NCBI RefSeq assembly: GCF_900182915.1
Contig: NZ_FXUG01000007.1
Coordinates: 124,001 to 188,000 of the forward strand
Length of the DNA: 64,000 nucleotides
Reading direction: 5' to 3'
Origin: Neorhodopirellula lusitana
Lineage (GTDB): Bacteria > Planctomycetota > Planctomycetia > Pirellulales > Pirellulaceae
The position numbers and the translations under genes were made by a program. The notes beneath the pieces were generated by a model. That model saw only the letters and a program-made list of their open reading frames with translations, was not told where the DNA came from and made no database searches. Numbering within the stretch: position 1 is the stretch's first letter; each line of letters begins with the position of its first letter. This document shows, piece after piece, positions 27,559 through 37,815 of the stretch.

Positions 27559-28512
27559 ATGAATCCCACCATAGAAACTGTCACGCCAACCGATCGCTTC
27601 CTTCACGACGTGGTGAGTGGCTTGTCGGGAGCCCAGAAGACCTTGCCCTGCAAGTATCTCTACGACGAATGTGGTTCGCAACTGTTCGACAAGATCTGCG
27701 AAACGGATGAGTATTACCCGACAAGAACCGAACTCGGCATCATGAAGCGGAACGCGAAATCGATCGCCGATCAAATCGGATCGGGCGTGATGCTGGTTGA
27801 ATACGGAAGCGGCAGCAGTACGAAGACTCGCATTCTTTTGGATGCGCTCGACACGCCCGTTGCTTACGTCCCGGTCGATATTTCCGAGGAACATCTATTA
27901 AAAACAGCCGATGGTTTGCGGTCCGCCTATCCCGACACTGAGATCTTGCCGGTGGTCGCTGACTTCACGAAGCCATTCACGTTGCCGCAGTCTGAACAAC
28001 CGTGTTCCCATGTCGCTCTCTATTTCCCCGGCTCGACGATTGGCAATTTCACTCCCGAGGAAGCGGGCGAGTTGTTGAAGTTCATGTCGTCGACCCTAGG
28101 TCCCAAAGGCGGCTTGTTGATCGGGATCGACTTGCAAAAAGAAGCTTCTATCATCGAAGCCGCCTACAACGACCAAGCGGGTATCACGGCTGAATTCAAC
28201 CTGAATCTGCTAACCCGCATTAACAGCGAACTCGATGGTGATTTCGACATCGATCAGTTCAAGCACCGGGCAATCTACAACCCGTCCGAACATCGGATCG
28301 AGATCTCGATTGTCAGCTTGCGCGACCAACAAGTTCGGTTAGACGATAAAGAATTCCACTTTCGAACCGGTGAATCAATCCTGACGGAATACTCCCACAA
28401 GTACACGATTGAGGGCTTCACCCAGTTTGCGTCTCTGTTCGGATTCGCTCTGCACCACCACTGGACTGACAATCGCAACTACTTTGGCCTGCTGCACCTA
28501 GTCCTCGATTGA
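27559..28512 (+). CDS. egtD: L-histidine N-alpha-methyltransferase (ergothioneine synthesis)
   Basis: Adds three methyl groups from S-adenosylmethionine to the alpha-amino group of histidine, giving hercynine. The ATG at 27559 gives 317 residues, the family length. YDECGSQLFDKICETDEYY at about 35-53 is the EgtD signature. VEYGSGSSTKTRILLDAL is the SAM-binding motif and ALYFPGSTIGNF a further conserved segment. It lies 65 bases upstream of egtB on the same strand, so the pair likely forms an operon. No egtA, egtC or egtE lies nearby, consistent with the shorter gamma-glutamylcysteine-independent or oxidative routes in many bacteria. Confidence 0.95.
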   Translation: MNPTIETVTPTDRFLHDVVSGLSGAQKTLPCKYLYDECGSQLFDKICETDEYYPTRTELGIMKRNAKSIADQIGSGVMLVEYGSGSSTKTRILLDALDTPVAYVPVDISEEHLLKTADGLRSAYPDTEILPVVADFTKPFTLPQSEQPCSHVALYFPGSTIGNFTPEEAGELLKFMSSTLGPKGGLLIGIDLQKEASIIEAAYNDQAGITAEFNLNLLTRINSELDGDFDIDQFKHRAIYNPSEHRIEISIVSLRDQQVRLDDKEFHFRTGESILTEYSHKYTIEGFTQFASLFGFALHHHWTDNRNYFGLLHLVLD

Positions 28513-28577
28513 CTTTGATCAATCATCACGACGCGGGACCTGCCAAACGACATCTTGAAGAACACGAGTGAGCCTTT

Positions 28578-29867
28578 ATGCCCTTCGCATCGTCTCGGCA
28601 CAAAGCACCTAACACATCGATAAGCAACCCAATGACAGACTCCATCGCCGATCGATTCCAGCGTGCTCGTCAGTTCACCGAACAACTCGTGCAACCCTTG
28701 TCCGCCGAAGACTGCATGATTCAGTCGATGGACGACGCCAGCCCCACTCGCTGGCACTTGGCCCACACGACGTGGTTCTTCGAGACGTTTATTTTGCGGG
28801 AGCAAGCTGACTATTCCGAATTCGATCCGCAATTCAACTATCTTTTCAATTCTTATTACAACACGATCGGTGAACAGTTCCCGCGTAGCCAACGCGGCTT
28901 GCTTTCTCGGCCCGGTTTGCAACAGATCCTCGAATACCGCGACCACGTTAACCAGCAACTGATCCAACGTCTTGAGCATCCTGAGTTTCTTACCCAGTAT
29001 GAACGGTTGCTCGAAATTGGTATCCAGCATGAACAACAGCATCAAGAACTGATCCTGACCGATATCAAACATGCCCTGTCCTGCAACCCGACGTGGCCCA
29101 AATTCCACGATCTACCGCTGGACACGACATCGCGAAACACACCTAGCGAGCCAATCACGATCGATGAAGGACTCTATGAAATCGGGCATTTTGGACCAGG
29201 CTTCGCATTTGACAATGAAAGTCCACGCCACCAGGCTTTTCTGCATCAATGCACCGTCTCGTCGTCGTTGGTGACATGCGGCGAGTACTTGGAATTCATG
29301 GAAGCGGGCGGCTACCAGCGACCGGAGTACTGGCTGTCGATGGGTTGGGCAGCGATTCAGCAACAAGGCTGGCAATCGCCAATGTACTGGTTGAACGTCG
29401 ACGACCAACCGATGCAATTTACGCTGGGCGGATTGTTGCCACTCAACCTGGACGCGCCGGTCACCCACGTCAGCTTCTTCGAAGCGGATGCGTACGCTCG
29501 GTGGTGCGGCAAGCGATTGCCAACCGAGTTTGAATGGGAGGTTGCGGCTTCTCAAACCTCGATCGCCGATAACGATCCTTTCGTCGATTGGTTTGTTGAT
29601 CAGGGTTTGGCGATTCACCCCACTTGCTCGCCCAGTGGGTTTTGCGGCAGCGTGTGGCAGTGGACGGCCAGCAGCTACCTTGGCTACCCCGGCTATCGGC
29701 CTCCCGCCGGCGCGGTGGGCGAATACAACGGCAAGTTCATGTGCGATCAACACGTGTTGCGAGGCGGAAGTGTGGCAACGCAACGAAGCCACATTCGCCC
29801 CACGTACCGAAACTTCTTTCCCGCAGCCACACGCTGGCAGTTCAGCGGGATTCGCTTAGCGGACTGA
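28578..29867 (+). CDS. egtB: EgtB-type sulfoxide synthase (ergothioneine synthesis)
   Basis: A non-haem iron enzyme that joins hercynine to a thiol donor with oxygen. The N-terminal DinB-like domain contributes metal ligands in HLAHTTWFFETF and HEQQHQELILTDIKHAL. The C-terminal formylglycine-enzyme-like domain ends in LRGGSVATQRSHIRPTYRNF and WQFSGIRLAD. The length of 429 fits EgtB. An ATG at 28632 would remove 18 residues that lie outside the DinB domain and may be the true start. The thiol donor (cysteine or gamma-glutamylcysteine) cannot be decided from the sequence. Confidence 0.93.
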   Translation: MPFASSRHKAPNTSISNPMTDSIADRFQRARQFTEQLVQPLSAEDCMIQSMDDASPTRWHLAHTTWFFETFILREQADYSEFDPQFNYLFNSYYNTIGEQFPRSQRGLLSRPGLQQILEYRDHVNQQLIQRLEHPEFLTQYERLLEIGIQHEQQHQELILTDIKHALSCNPTWPKFHDLPLDTTSRNTPSEPITIDEGLYEIGHFGPGFAFDNESPRHQAFLHQCTVSSSLVTCGEYLEFMEAGGYQRPEYWLSMGWAAIQQQGWQSPMYWLNVDDQPMQFTLGGLLPLNLDAPVTHVSFFEADAYARWCGKRLPTEFEWEVAASQTSIADNDPFVDWFVDQGLAIHPTCSPSGFCGSVWQWTASSYLGYPGYRPPAGAVGEYNGKFMCDQHVLRGGSVATQRSHIRPTYRNFFPAATRWQFSGIRLAD

Positions 29868-30092
29868 TCAAGGACCGTACCGAAGCTCGCGGGGTCAGAT
29901 CAGCCCCCAGCCAAAAAGGTTCTGCGGGACCCTGTCGGACGGTTTCATCACTTCACCATTTTTGATTTTCCGTGGCCCTGGCTAGCCCGTAAATTCGCAT
30001 GGGAAGGTTAGAAGTCCTTTGCGTTCGCGGCTGAGTCTAGGCCGCCCCTAAGTCACGCCTAGAATGTCCGTTTGCCAAAGAAAAGCCGAACC

Positions 30093-31616
30093 ATGCCAAA
30101 GCCAACAGGGAGGATCTGGGGAAAACGACTTCTAGTGCTTCCGCCCATCCTGCTGGCGGTTCTGGCATACGCATGGTTGGTCAAACACAGCCCGCCACTT
30201 CAAACCGAGGCCCCCAAAGAAACGGCCCGGATGTTGGAGGTCATGGTGGTCCCACGACTGGACATTCGTCCCAAAGTCAGTGGATTTGGAACGGCGAAAT
30301 ACGCACGATCCTGGCGTGCAGTGACGCAGGTGGAAGGCCGCATCAACAAGATCCATCCGGAGCTACGCCCCGGGTCCATGATCGAAGCGGACGAAGTGCT
30401 GTTGGAAATAGATGATTCCGACTACCGGTCTCGCGTGGACGAACTCAACGCAGCGATTGAACAACAGAACGCTGAACTTGAGCAACTGGAACAGTCGATC
30501 GAGAACAACCAGAAAACACTGGTGCTTGAGCGAGAAGTACTGACGATCCTGCAGCGTGAATTCGAACGCGAACAGTCGCTGTTATCCAGGCAAGCCGGTT
30601 CCAGCGCGTCGATCGATTCGAAACGTCGCGAACTGTTGAACCAACAAAAAGCAGTCCAGGACCTCGTGAACAGCACCGCCCTGTTCACTCCACAAATCAA
30701 AGCACTGCAAGCCGAACTACGACAATCCGCAGTCCAAAAGGAACAGGCACAGCGGGACGTAGAGCGAACCAAGATCCGAGCTCCCTTCCGAATGCGGGTG
30801 GGCGAAGTGCAACTCGAGGTCGGGCAGTTTGTGGGCGTGGGTGAGAATCTGTTCAACGGATTCAATACCGCGGAAGTGGAGATCGACGCGCAACTTCCAT
30901 TGCACGACATCCACCGACTGTTCGTCTCCCAATCAGCTAACCCTGAATTCCGTGAAGTCTTGGAGAACGACAGTGTCTCGGGCCAAGACAATACGGCGGA
31001 ACGAACCAGCACGCTGGAACAAACCAATCCGCTCGAACCAGTCGGTGCACTGAGTCGCGAAATCGTCCGTCACCCTTTCGCCTTCGATGCGTTGGTCAAT
31101 GTTGCGGGTGCGGAAGGCGTCGAGGCATACCCGGGACGCTTTTTACGGGTTCGTGAGATCGTTGACACCCAAACCAAAATGGTTGGCTTTGTTGTCGGCG
31201 TCACCAACATTCCGCCACATGCGCAAAAGCACCCCAAGCCTCCGTTGTTGGAAGGTGCCTTTTGTGACGTGGACGTGTTCGGAGAAACCATGCCCGACCA
31301 GATCGTCATCCCACGCAACGCAATCCGCAACAACTCGGTCTATATCGTCGATCCGCAAAATCGTTTAGCTACGCGAGCCGTCACGCTGACCTTCACCCAG
31401 GATGAGTACGCGGTCATCGAATCCGGCTTAACGGGTGGTGAAAATCTTGTGATCGCGAATCCCTCACCCGCCATCATCGGCATGTTGGTGGAACCCGTCG
31501 TCGCCCAAGAAGCGACTGACAAACTGATCCGAACAGTAGCCGCTCTGGAATCAGCAACAACCGTGCCTCCAGCCAGCCCTCAACCGCTACCCTCAAACCC
31601 GAGCTCCGAAGAATAA
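30093..31616 (+). CDS. RND efflux periplasmic adaptor
   Basis: Membrane fusion protein for the pump encoded next. The ATG at 30093 gives 507 residues with one N-terminal membrane anchor (about 10-30). The lipoyl half VEGRINKIHPELRPGSMIEADEVLLEIDD is at about 85-115. A long Gln/Glu/Leu coiled coil follows (about 120-225), then the second lipoyl half IRAPFRMRVGEVQLEVGQFVGVG, the beta-barrel and the membrane-proximal domain. An acidic, Thr/Glu-rich insert (about 290-315) interrupts the barrel. A TTG at 30072 would add seven residues. The C-terminus is Pro/Ser-rich. Confidence 0.87.
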   Translation: MPKPTGRIWGKRLLVLPPILLAVLAYAWLVKHSPPLQTEAPKETARMLEVMVVPRLDIRPKVSGFGTAKYARSWRAVTQVEGRINKIHPELRPGSMIEADEVLLEIDDSDYRSRVDELNAAIEQQNAELEQLEQSIENNQKTLVLEREVLTILQREFEREQSLLSRQAGSSASIDSKRRELLNQQKAVQDLVNSTALFTPQIKALQAELRQSAVQKEQAQRDVERTKIRAPFRMRVGEVQLEVGQFVGVGENLFNGFNTAEVEIDAQLPLHDIHRLFVSQSANPEFREVLENDSVSGQDNTAERTSTLEQTNPLEPVGALSREIVRHPFAFDALVNVAGAEGVEAYPGRFLRVREIVDTQTKMVGFVVGVTNIPPHAQKHPKPPLLEGAFCDVDVFGETMPDQIVIPRNAIRNNSVYIVDPQNRLATRAVTLTFTQDEYAVIESGLTGGENLVIANPSPAIIGMLVEPVVAQEATDKLIRTVAALESATTVPPASPQPLPSNPSSEE

Positions 31617-31801
31617 GGCAACCGCAAAACTCGGCCGTCGCGAGTACGTTTGCGGCGACTCGAATCTCTCTTGCTTAGACAAGCACGCGACCCTGTTTCG
31701 CGACATTCCCTCGCCACACGTCGACTGATCACACAACGCAACTCGACCAGCCCCGTTCTACTCCAAGACCACCACACCTTCACCGATCCGGACACCTTTT
31801 T

Positions 31802-34800
31802 GTGCTAGAGAGATTCGTAAACCACCGAACGTTAGCCAACGTGCTGATGCTATCGTTCATTGGTTTGGGCATGTACGCCATCCCGCGTCTCCAGAAAGAG
31901 ACGTTTCCGAACTTTGACAGTTCCGAAGTCCAGATCGTGATGACTTACCGCGGTGCCTCCGCGGAAGACGTCGAGCAAGGCATTTGCTTGCCAATCGAAG
32001 ACGCACTCGACGGTGTTCAAAACATCGAAAAGGTCACCTGTTCCGCTCAAGAGGGTGCCGCATCGGTCGTGGTGGAAATCGACGAGGGCACGGACATCGC
32101 CGAGGCGTTGCGGGATATCGAAACCGAAGTGGAAGCGATCTCCGACTTCCCCGAAGGCGCCGAGGATCTGATCATCACGGAACTGAACCGTTCCGACTCG
32201 GTCATGACCATCGCCATAACTGGGCCGATGGACGAGGATTCACTGAAGGACTACTGCGAAGGATTCAAGCAAGAACTGAAACGACTGCCTGGTGTGTCGC
32301 TGGTCGAGATCCAAGGGTTCTCCGATCGGCAATTGCGGATCGAACTAGACGCTCAAGCACTGCGTCGACTCGGCCTTTCCGCTGAAACGATCGCACAAGC
32401 GGTACGAAGCCAAAACCTGGACCTGCCCATCGGCACGATCGAGACCACTGACGAAGACCTCTTGCTGCGTTTGGTGGAACAGAAACAAACCCCACAAGAA
32501 ATTGAAGACATTGTGATTCACGGGGTCACCGGTCGCGCCGAAATTCGCATCGGAGATATTGGCCGAGTCGTCGATGGTTTCGCCGATGCCGAACAAGAAG
32601 CTTGGCTTAACGGCAAGCGTGCCGGGATCATTCAAGTCAATAAGACTCGCTCGCAAGACACCACCAAGATCGCCAACGTCGTCCGCGAGTACGTCCAACA
32701 AGAACAACAACGTCAGCCGCAATTGGCGATCACGATCACCAACGACTTCTCGGACCTGATCATCCAGCGTCTGACGCTACTGGCCAAGAACGCTTGGCAG
32801 GGAATTGTGCTGGTCTTCTTAGTCATGTGGCTGTTCTTCAACTTGCGACTTTCGTTCTGGGTCGTGATGAGCCTGCCGGTCTCATTCATGGGCGCGTTCT
32901 TTGTACTGCCCCTGATCGGGCAAAGCCTGAACATGATGTCCTCGGTCGCGATTCTGATGGCAACCGGGATCCTGATGGATGATGGCATCGTGATCGCCGA
33001 AAACATTGCTCGACACGTCTCACTCGGCAAGAACTCGATGCGGGCCGCTGTTGATGGCGTCGCCGAAGTTTCCGGCGGTGTAATTTCATCGTTCTTGACG
33101 ACCTGTTGCGTGCTGTGCCCGCTGTTCGTGCTGGAGGGACATATTGGGAAAGTGCTGCGAGTCATCCCCATGGTGTTGTTGACGACTCTGATGATCAGCC
33201 TGATCGAGGCGTTCCTGATTTTGCCAGCACACCTGGGCCATTCGCTCAAACAATCCGACGTTGATTCGCCCGGCGGCTTGCGAGCGAAGATTGACGCTGC
33301 GGTTGATTGGGTGCGAGAGAGCGTGTTCGGCCGCCTGATCGATTGGGCGATCCACTGGCGTTACCTTTCAATCGGCTTGTCGATCGCCACGTTCATCTTG
33401 TCACTCGCCATGGTCGCGGGCGGCCTGGTCAACTTCATCCCGTTTCCGGACCTGGAAGGCGACACCGTCGAAGCTCGGATCCTGATGCCTCAAGGGACTC
33501 CCCTAGCCAAGACCGAAGCGATCGTTACGCGGATCAATCAGGCCGCTGAACGGACGAACGAGCGGTTTCCCGATCAGCCCGATGGACAACCACTGGTACA
33601 GTCGGTGATGTCCAAGTTCAACGAAAACAGCGACGCGGGGGAATCTGGACCGCACGTCGCGACGGTATCGATTCGGCTGCTGCAACCGGATGAGCGAGCC
33701 ACCACGACGGCGGATTTCATTCGTGCGATGCGAGAAGAAGTCGGCGACGTGCCTAATGCGATCTCCGTGACGATCGCGGAAGCCACCATGGGGCCGGCCG
33801 GACGTGCGGTGGAGGTGCTGTTCAAGAGCGATGAACTGAACGTTGCGCACGCCGCTGCGACGGAAACCCAACAGTGGATGTCGCACTACACCGGCGTCTA
33901 CAACTTCAACATGGACTTGCGACCGGGCAAGCAAGAGATTCGCCTGCACTTGAAGCCGGATGCGGTCGCCCTGGGGTTGAACGTGCAGGCCATGGCCAGC
34001 CAACTGAGCACGGCGTTCCAAGGGGCCAAGATCAGTGATGTGCAGGCAGGTTTGGACCAGTACGAAATCAACGTGCAGTTCGCTCCCGAAAGCCGCAATA
34101 CGCTGGAATCGTTCTTGGACTTCCAGTTCATCCTTTCCGGTGGCGTTCGTGTGCCGCTGCAGTCGGTTGCTGATTTGGAAACCACCTACGGCTGGTCCAA
34201 AATCTCACGCGTCGATGGCTGGCGAACCGTCACACTGATCGCCGACACGGACACCGATCTGGTGAACACAACCAAGTTGATGCAGGCTTTCCAGGCCGAC
34301 TTCGTGCCCGAACTGAAATCCCAGCATCCCGAACTCACCGTCACACTAGGCGGCGAAGCGGAGCGGTCCAGCGAAACCGGATCCTCAATGGCATCCCTGT
34401 TCTTGCTGGGACTTTTCGGCGTTTATGCCATCTTGAGTTTCCAGTTTGAAAGCTGGCTTGAACCCTTGATTGTGATGGCCGCGATTCCGATGTCGCTGAT
34501 CGGCATGATCTTTGGACACATGTTGATGGGCATGGATATCTGCATGCCCAGCCTGGTCGGCTTTGTGTCGCTCGCCGGGATTGTGGTCAACGACTCAATT
34601 CTGTTGGTGCTGTTCCTGAAGAAGGAACGGGACGCCGGGAAGCCGAGCCACGATTCCGCCCGCAGTGCCAGCCGTCTTCGTTTCCGAGCGATCATGTTGA
34701 CCAGCATGACCACCATGGTCGGCTTACTTCCACTGACCTTGGAAAAAAGCACGCAAGCCCAGGTGCTGATCCCGACCGCGGTCTCCATCGTTTTCGGACT

Positions 34801-34909
34801 GCTCAGCTCCACGGTTCTAGTGTTGGTCGTCGTTCCTTGCATCTACGTCGCGCTGTGTGACGTGGGATTGATCAAGGGTGATGACCACGCGACTCAACCT
34901 CCACTCTAA
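31802..34909 (+). CDS. RND family efflux pump (AcrB/HAE-like)
   Basis: A proton-driven inner-membrane exporter of 1035 residues with the duplicated RND layout of 12 helices and two large periplasmic loops. YRGASAEDVEQGICLPIEDAL near residue 50 is the first RND signature. GILMDDGIVIAENI in helix 4 contains the two proton-relay aspartates. In helix 10 the segment AGIVVNDSILLVLF replaces the AKNAILIVEF of AcrB, so the relay lysine is absent. The start is GTG at 31802. It lies 185 bases after the adaptor. No outer-membrane partner is adjacent; the TolC-like protein at 9075 is one candidate. Substrate unknown. Confidence 0.9.
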   Translation: MLERFVNHRTLANVLMLSFIGLGMYAIPRLQKETFPNFDSSEVQIVMTYRGASAEDVEQGICLPIEDALDGVQNIEKVTCSAQEGAASVVVEIDEGTDIAEALRDIETEVEAISDFPEGAEDLIITELNRSDSVMTIAITGPMDEDSLKDYCEGFKQELKRLPGVSLVEIQGFSDRQLRIELDAQALRRLGLSAETIAQAVRSQNLDLPIGTIETTDEDLLLRLVEQKQTPQEIEDIVIHGVTGRAEIRIGDIGRVVDGFADAEQEAWLNGKRAGIIQVNKTRSQDTTKIANVVREYVQQEQQRQPQLAITITNDFSDLIIQRLTLLAKNAWQGIVLVFLVMWLFFNLRLSFWVVMSLPVSFMGAFFVLPLIGQSLNMMSSVAILMATGILMDDGIVIAENIARHVSLGKNSMRAAVDGVAEVSGGVISSFLTTCCVLCPLFVLEGHIGKVLRVIPMVLLTTLMISLIEAFLILPAHLGHSLKQSDVDSPGGLRAKIDAAVDWVRESVFGRLIDWAIHWRYLSIGLSIATFILSLAMVAGGLVNFIPFPDLEGDTVEARILMPQGTPLAKTEAIVTRINQAAERTNERFPDQPDGQPLVQSVMSKFNENSDAGESGPHVATVSIRLLQPDERATTTADFIRAMREEVGDVPNAISVTIAEATMGPAGRAVEVLFKSDELNVAHAAATETQQWMSHYTGVYNFNMDLRPGKQEIRLHLKPDAVALGLNVQAMASQLSTAFQGAKISDVQAGLDQYEINVQFAPESRNTLESFLDFQFILSGGVRVPLQSVADLETTYGWSKISRVDGWRTVTLIADTDTDLVNTTKLMQAFQADFVPELKSQHPELTVTLGGEAERSSETGSSMASLFLLGLFGVYAILSFQFESWLEPLIVMAAIPMSLIGMIFGHMLMGMDICMPSLVGFVSLAGIVVNDSILLVLFLKKERDAGKPSHDSARSASRLRFRAIMLTSMTTMVGLLPLTLEKSTQAQVLIPTAVSIVFGLLSSTVLVLVVVPCIYVALCDVGLIKGDDHATQPPL

Positions 34910-34971
34910 CGCTTCTTCAATACATCCCTGTTCCAGCGCAGCTGCCTTGCCGCGTATCACCTTTGAGAGAA

Positions 34972-35322
34972 ATGACCATGACCACCGCCAACCCAAGCAC
35001 CATGTCCGACCCACACACCCTGTCCACCCCAAGCAGCATGTCCGACGCAAGCGATCCGACCAACCCGAACACTAGCCCTCTGGCCAGCACCATGATCAAG
35101 CCAACCGAACAAGAACTGCAACGGCGAGTTAAGAACTGTCTGAATCGATTCGAGCTCACAGCGGTAGAGCCCGTTGCCACGGAACGTGAAATCCATCTCA
35201 GCGGCAATGTCCCCACTGCAAATGACCGTTCGCTCGCCACCGCAGTCGTTCGAACCGTCCCCGGCGTCCTGACCGTCCAAAACGACATCGTCGTTTTGCC
35301 CGCCAGCGAAGACTCCGTCTAG
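34972..35322 (+). CDS. BON-domain protein with low-complexity N-terminus
   Basis: A protein of 116 residues from the ATG at 34972. The first 40 residues are Ser/Thr/Pro/Asn-rich and contain a DNA repeat (CCAAGCACCATGTCCGAC at 34993, nearly repeated at 35029). The rest is one BON domain: QELQRRVKNCLNRFEL, EIHLSGNVPTANDRSLATAVVRTVPGVLTVQNDIVVL. There is no signal peptide. It follows the RND pump by 62 bases on the same strand and may be cotranscribed. Compare the BON gene next to the ABC exporter at 16941. Confidence 0.78.
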   Translation: MTMTTANPSTMSDPHTLSTPSSMSDASDPTNPNTSPLASTMIKPTEQELQRRVKNCLNRFELTAVEPVATEREIHLSGNVPTANDRSLATAVVRTVPGVLTVQNDIVVLPASEDSV

Positions 35323-35345
35323 ACGCACCATTGCAACGAAACCAT

Positions 35346-35442
35346 GTAGGCCGGATGAAGTGGCTCTGCGACGCACCTCCGGCATTCGAACCACCAGAAT
35401 GCCGGAGCTTCGCCAAATCGTCGCTCGCCAAATCCGGCCTAC
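35346..35442. repeat. nested double inverted repeat between convergent genes
   Basis: Outer arms GTAGGCCGGAT (35346-35356) and ATCCGGCCTAC (35432-35442) are perfect 11-base inverted repeats. Inside them a second perfect pair, CTCCGGCATTC (35377-35387) and GAATGCCGGAG (35397-35407), has a nine-base loop. The element fills the gap between the BON gene and the convergent permease. It may act as a bidirectional terminator or be a copy of a palindromic intergenic repeat; there is no T-run. Confidence 0.75.
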
Positions 35443-35465
35443 TTTGGAAACAACCGACCAGTTTC

Positions 35466-36815
35466 TTAGAAGTTCGGAGCGTCTATTGTTTGGGGCTCCA
35501 GACGGCTCACCTGACCCGTCGGTTTTAGAAACAGAATGTAGCCGCCCTCAAGCGCGGCTGCGATTGCGATCAAGCCCACCAACACCCAAAGTTGGGAAGG
35601 CTCGGTTTGATAAACATGGCCCATCAAGGTCAGCAACGCTGCCGAGCAAAGCAGGAAGCCGCCCATCGCAATCAGCCGGTTGCTGTTGGTCGCTTTCCAC
35701 TTCACAAAATTGGCTAGGTTCACCAGCGCAAAGATGACCAGAAAGCTGGCGCTCGCCATCATCGAAATGCTCGACAGGTCCGCCAGATTGGACAGCATCA
35801 ACGCACCACCGGCCGTGATCAGCAACCCGACCGGTTGATTCCAGACCTTGCGTTCGAGTTGCTTGGGAAGTTCGCCTTCCGTCGCGATCGAATAACTGAG
35901 CCGAGCGGCGCCGTACAACGTCGAATTGATCGCCGAGAGAGTGGCAAGCACTGCCGTGATCCCCACCAACGTGAACCCGAACTGTCCCAGCGATGGCCGC
36001 GCCGCTTCGGCCAAGGCAAAGTCCTGGGACGACGCGATCTCGTCACTCGGCAACGCACCGACCACGATCGCAGCAATCAAGAGATACAGCACGATCACAA
36101 ACAACACGCTCACGTAGTAGGCGCGTGGCAGCGTGCGGCGATAGTCCTTCACTGAAGCGGATGTGTTCGCGATCAACTCGAAACCTTCGTACGCGACGAA
36201 GATGATCATGCCCGCGCTGACGATCGACAAAGACGACGGCCAGTCACTCGGCCGGATTCGTTGCATGTCGATGGAACTAAAACCCAACGCCACAATGACC
36301 ACCAAGATCGCCACCTTCAGACCCACGATGTAGATCTCCGTCTTACTGACGATGGCCGCACTGAACAAATTCAGCAAAGTCGGCAAGACGACGCCGGCCG
36401 TGATCAGGGCGTGGTGCATCCACGGTGTTTGCCAAGGCTCAGGCACGAAGGTGGCCGAGTAATTGGCAAACGCGACCGTGTACAGCGACAGAGTCACGAT
36501 GTAGCCAAGCCACAACAGCATGTTGCAGGATCCCGTGAACCAATCAACGCCAAACGCCTTATCAATGAAGATGATGGTCCCGCCATTGTCCGGGTAGGCG
36601 ACCGATAGCTTCGCGTACGAGTACGCCGTGATCAGGGCAACACAACCCGCAACGACGAAGGCGATCGGCGTCGCACCACCCGCCAAAAGCGCAGCCAATC
36701 CCAGCACGGCAAAGATCCCGCCCCCCACCATGCCGCCGACACCGATCGCAACGGCGCCGAAGAGTCCGATCTGTTCGTCGCTGTTTTCTAGGGTCTTCAA
36801 AACGTCCGCTCTCAT
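35466..36815 (-). CDS. APC family amino acid permease
   Basis: Inner-membrane amino acid/polyamine carrier of 449 residues with about 12 helices. The N-terminal GLFGAVAIGVGGMVGGGIFAVLG is the unwound helix 1 motif of the APC superfamily. FVAYEGFELIANTSASVKDYRRTLPRA in helix 6 is equally typical. The substrate is not indicated by context. It converges on the BON gene; its start faces the 2.3-kb gene-poor region. Confidence 0.9.
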   Translation of the reverse strand: MRADVLKTLENSDEQIGLFGAVAIGVGGMVGGGIFAVLGLAALLAGGATPIAFVVAGCVALITAYSYAKLSVAYPDNGGTIIFIDKAFGVDWFTGSCNMLLWLGYIVTLSLYTVAFANYSATFVPEPWQTPWMHHALITAGVVLPTLLNLFSAAIVSKTEIYIVGLKVAILVVIVALGFSSIDMQRIRPSDWPSSLSIVSAGMIIFVAYEGFELIANTSASVKDYRRTLPRAYYVSVLFVIVLYLLIAAIVVGALPSDEIASSQDFALAEAARPSLGQFGFTLVGITAVLATLSAINSTLYGAARLSYSIATEGELPKQLERKVWNQPVGLLITAGGALMLSNLADLSSISMMASASFLVIFALVNLANFVKWKATNSNRLIAMGGFLLCSAALLTLMGHVYQTEPSQLWVLVGLIAIAAALEGGYILFLKPTGQVSRLEPQTIDAPNF

Positions 36816-37800
36816 GGGGTGGGTAAAAGGCCAACGCTAATCAGCCGCTACCAAGCATAGCGGTAGCCTCAAGCGATGATCAATTACGCGGACGATGGCC
36901 CCACGACTACGCGTGAGAGATTGGCATGAATGCCCGACAGCTCGACCACCCTCAAAGAAGACAGCACCGATGCCGGAGCCAAAGGCCTCGCGTCTGGCCG
37001 CAAGAATTCACAACGGAACATCGCGAGCCGTTTGGTCTCAGTCGGAGACGCTGACTGGACCCCGCTGAAAGAAAACCATGGCCTCCCAGGTGACGGTAAG
37101 TAGCGATGCCCCTCGGCTACTCACCGCCACACTGGGCGACCTGGCTGTATCGACATCACTCGGATGTCTGGTGTGCCCCGTCTGTCATGTCACGATTAGG
37201 AGGACTGATCCCCCCAATCAAATCGACGACATGCATAACGACCAATTATCCCAGATCCGTTCGCAACTCAATTTTCATGGTCAAGCTAGCGGGCGGTTGG
37301 GATGCCCCTTCCGAGTGACGTCTGAGTCCAACGTTTGCAATAGCCGTGCCAAACGGCCGCAAATTTGAATTAGGGCAAAAACCGTTAGAAACAACCGACG
37401 ACTTCACCCCCCGCCCCCCCGAAACGCATGCGGGTGTGCACCTTTACTGCGCAGGTGCTCTCAAGACTGCTCAGATATGCGCACACCCAAGCGCACCATC
37501 ATGTAAACCCAACCAACCACGCTGCTCATTATTCGCGGCGACGATTAATAAAAACGTCGCAACCGCGACACAAGCTTCGCAACTCGCGACAACCAAGAAG
37601 AAGACAACTGCATTCACACCGACTACTACCACCTGCCACAATGGCCACTCACTCATACCCGGGGGGTAGAGGGGTTAACACGAGGATGGATTCAACCCTA
37701 CTGATGAGTGTTGGTATCTACATGACTGAAGTGATGCGTGATCTCGTCGGGTGTGGTTATTGAAAAAGTGAAATTGACAATTGGAAATATGAAATTGATT
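36816..37800. other. gene-poor region upstream of the APC permease
   Basis: No protein family was recognised on either strand. There is a small hairpin CCGCTA/TAGCGG at 36846-36864. Several basic, overlapping frames at 37078-37763 have poor composition (runs of Arg, His, Thr and Pro). A stretch around 37530-37800 is locally richer in A. The promoter of the permease must lie at the left end. Confidence 0.4.
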
Positions 37801-37815
37801 TGCGCCCCAGCGCCC

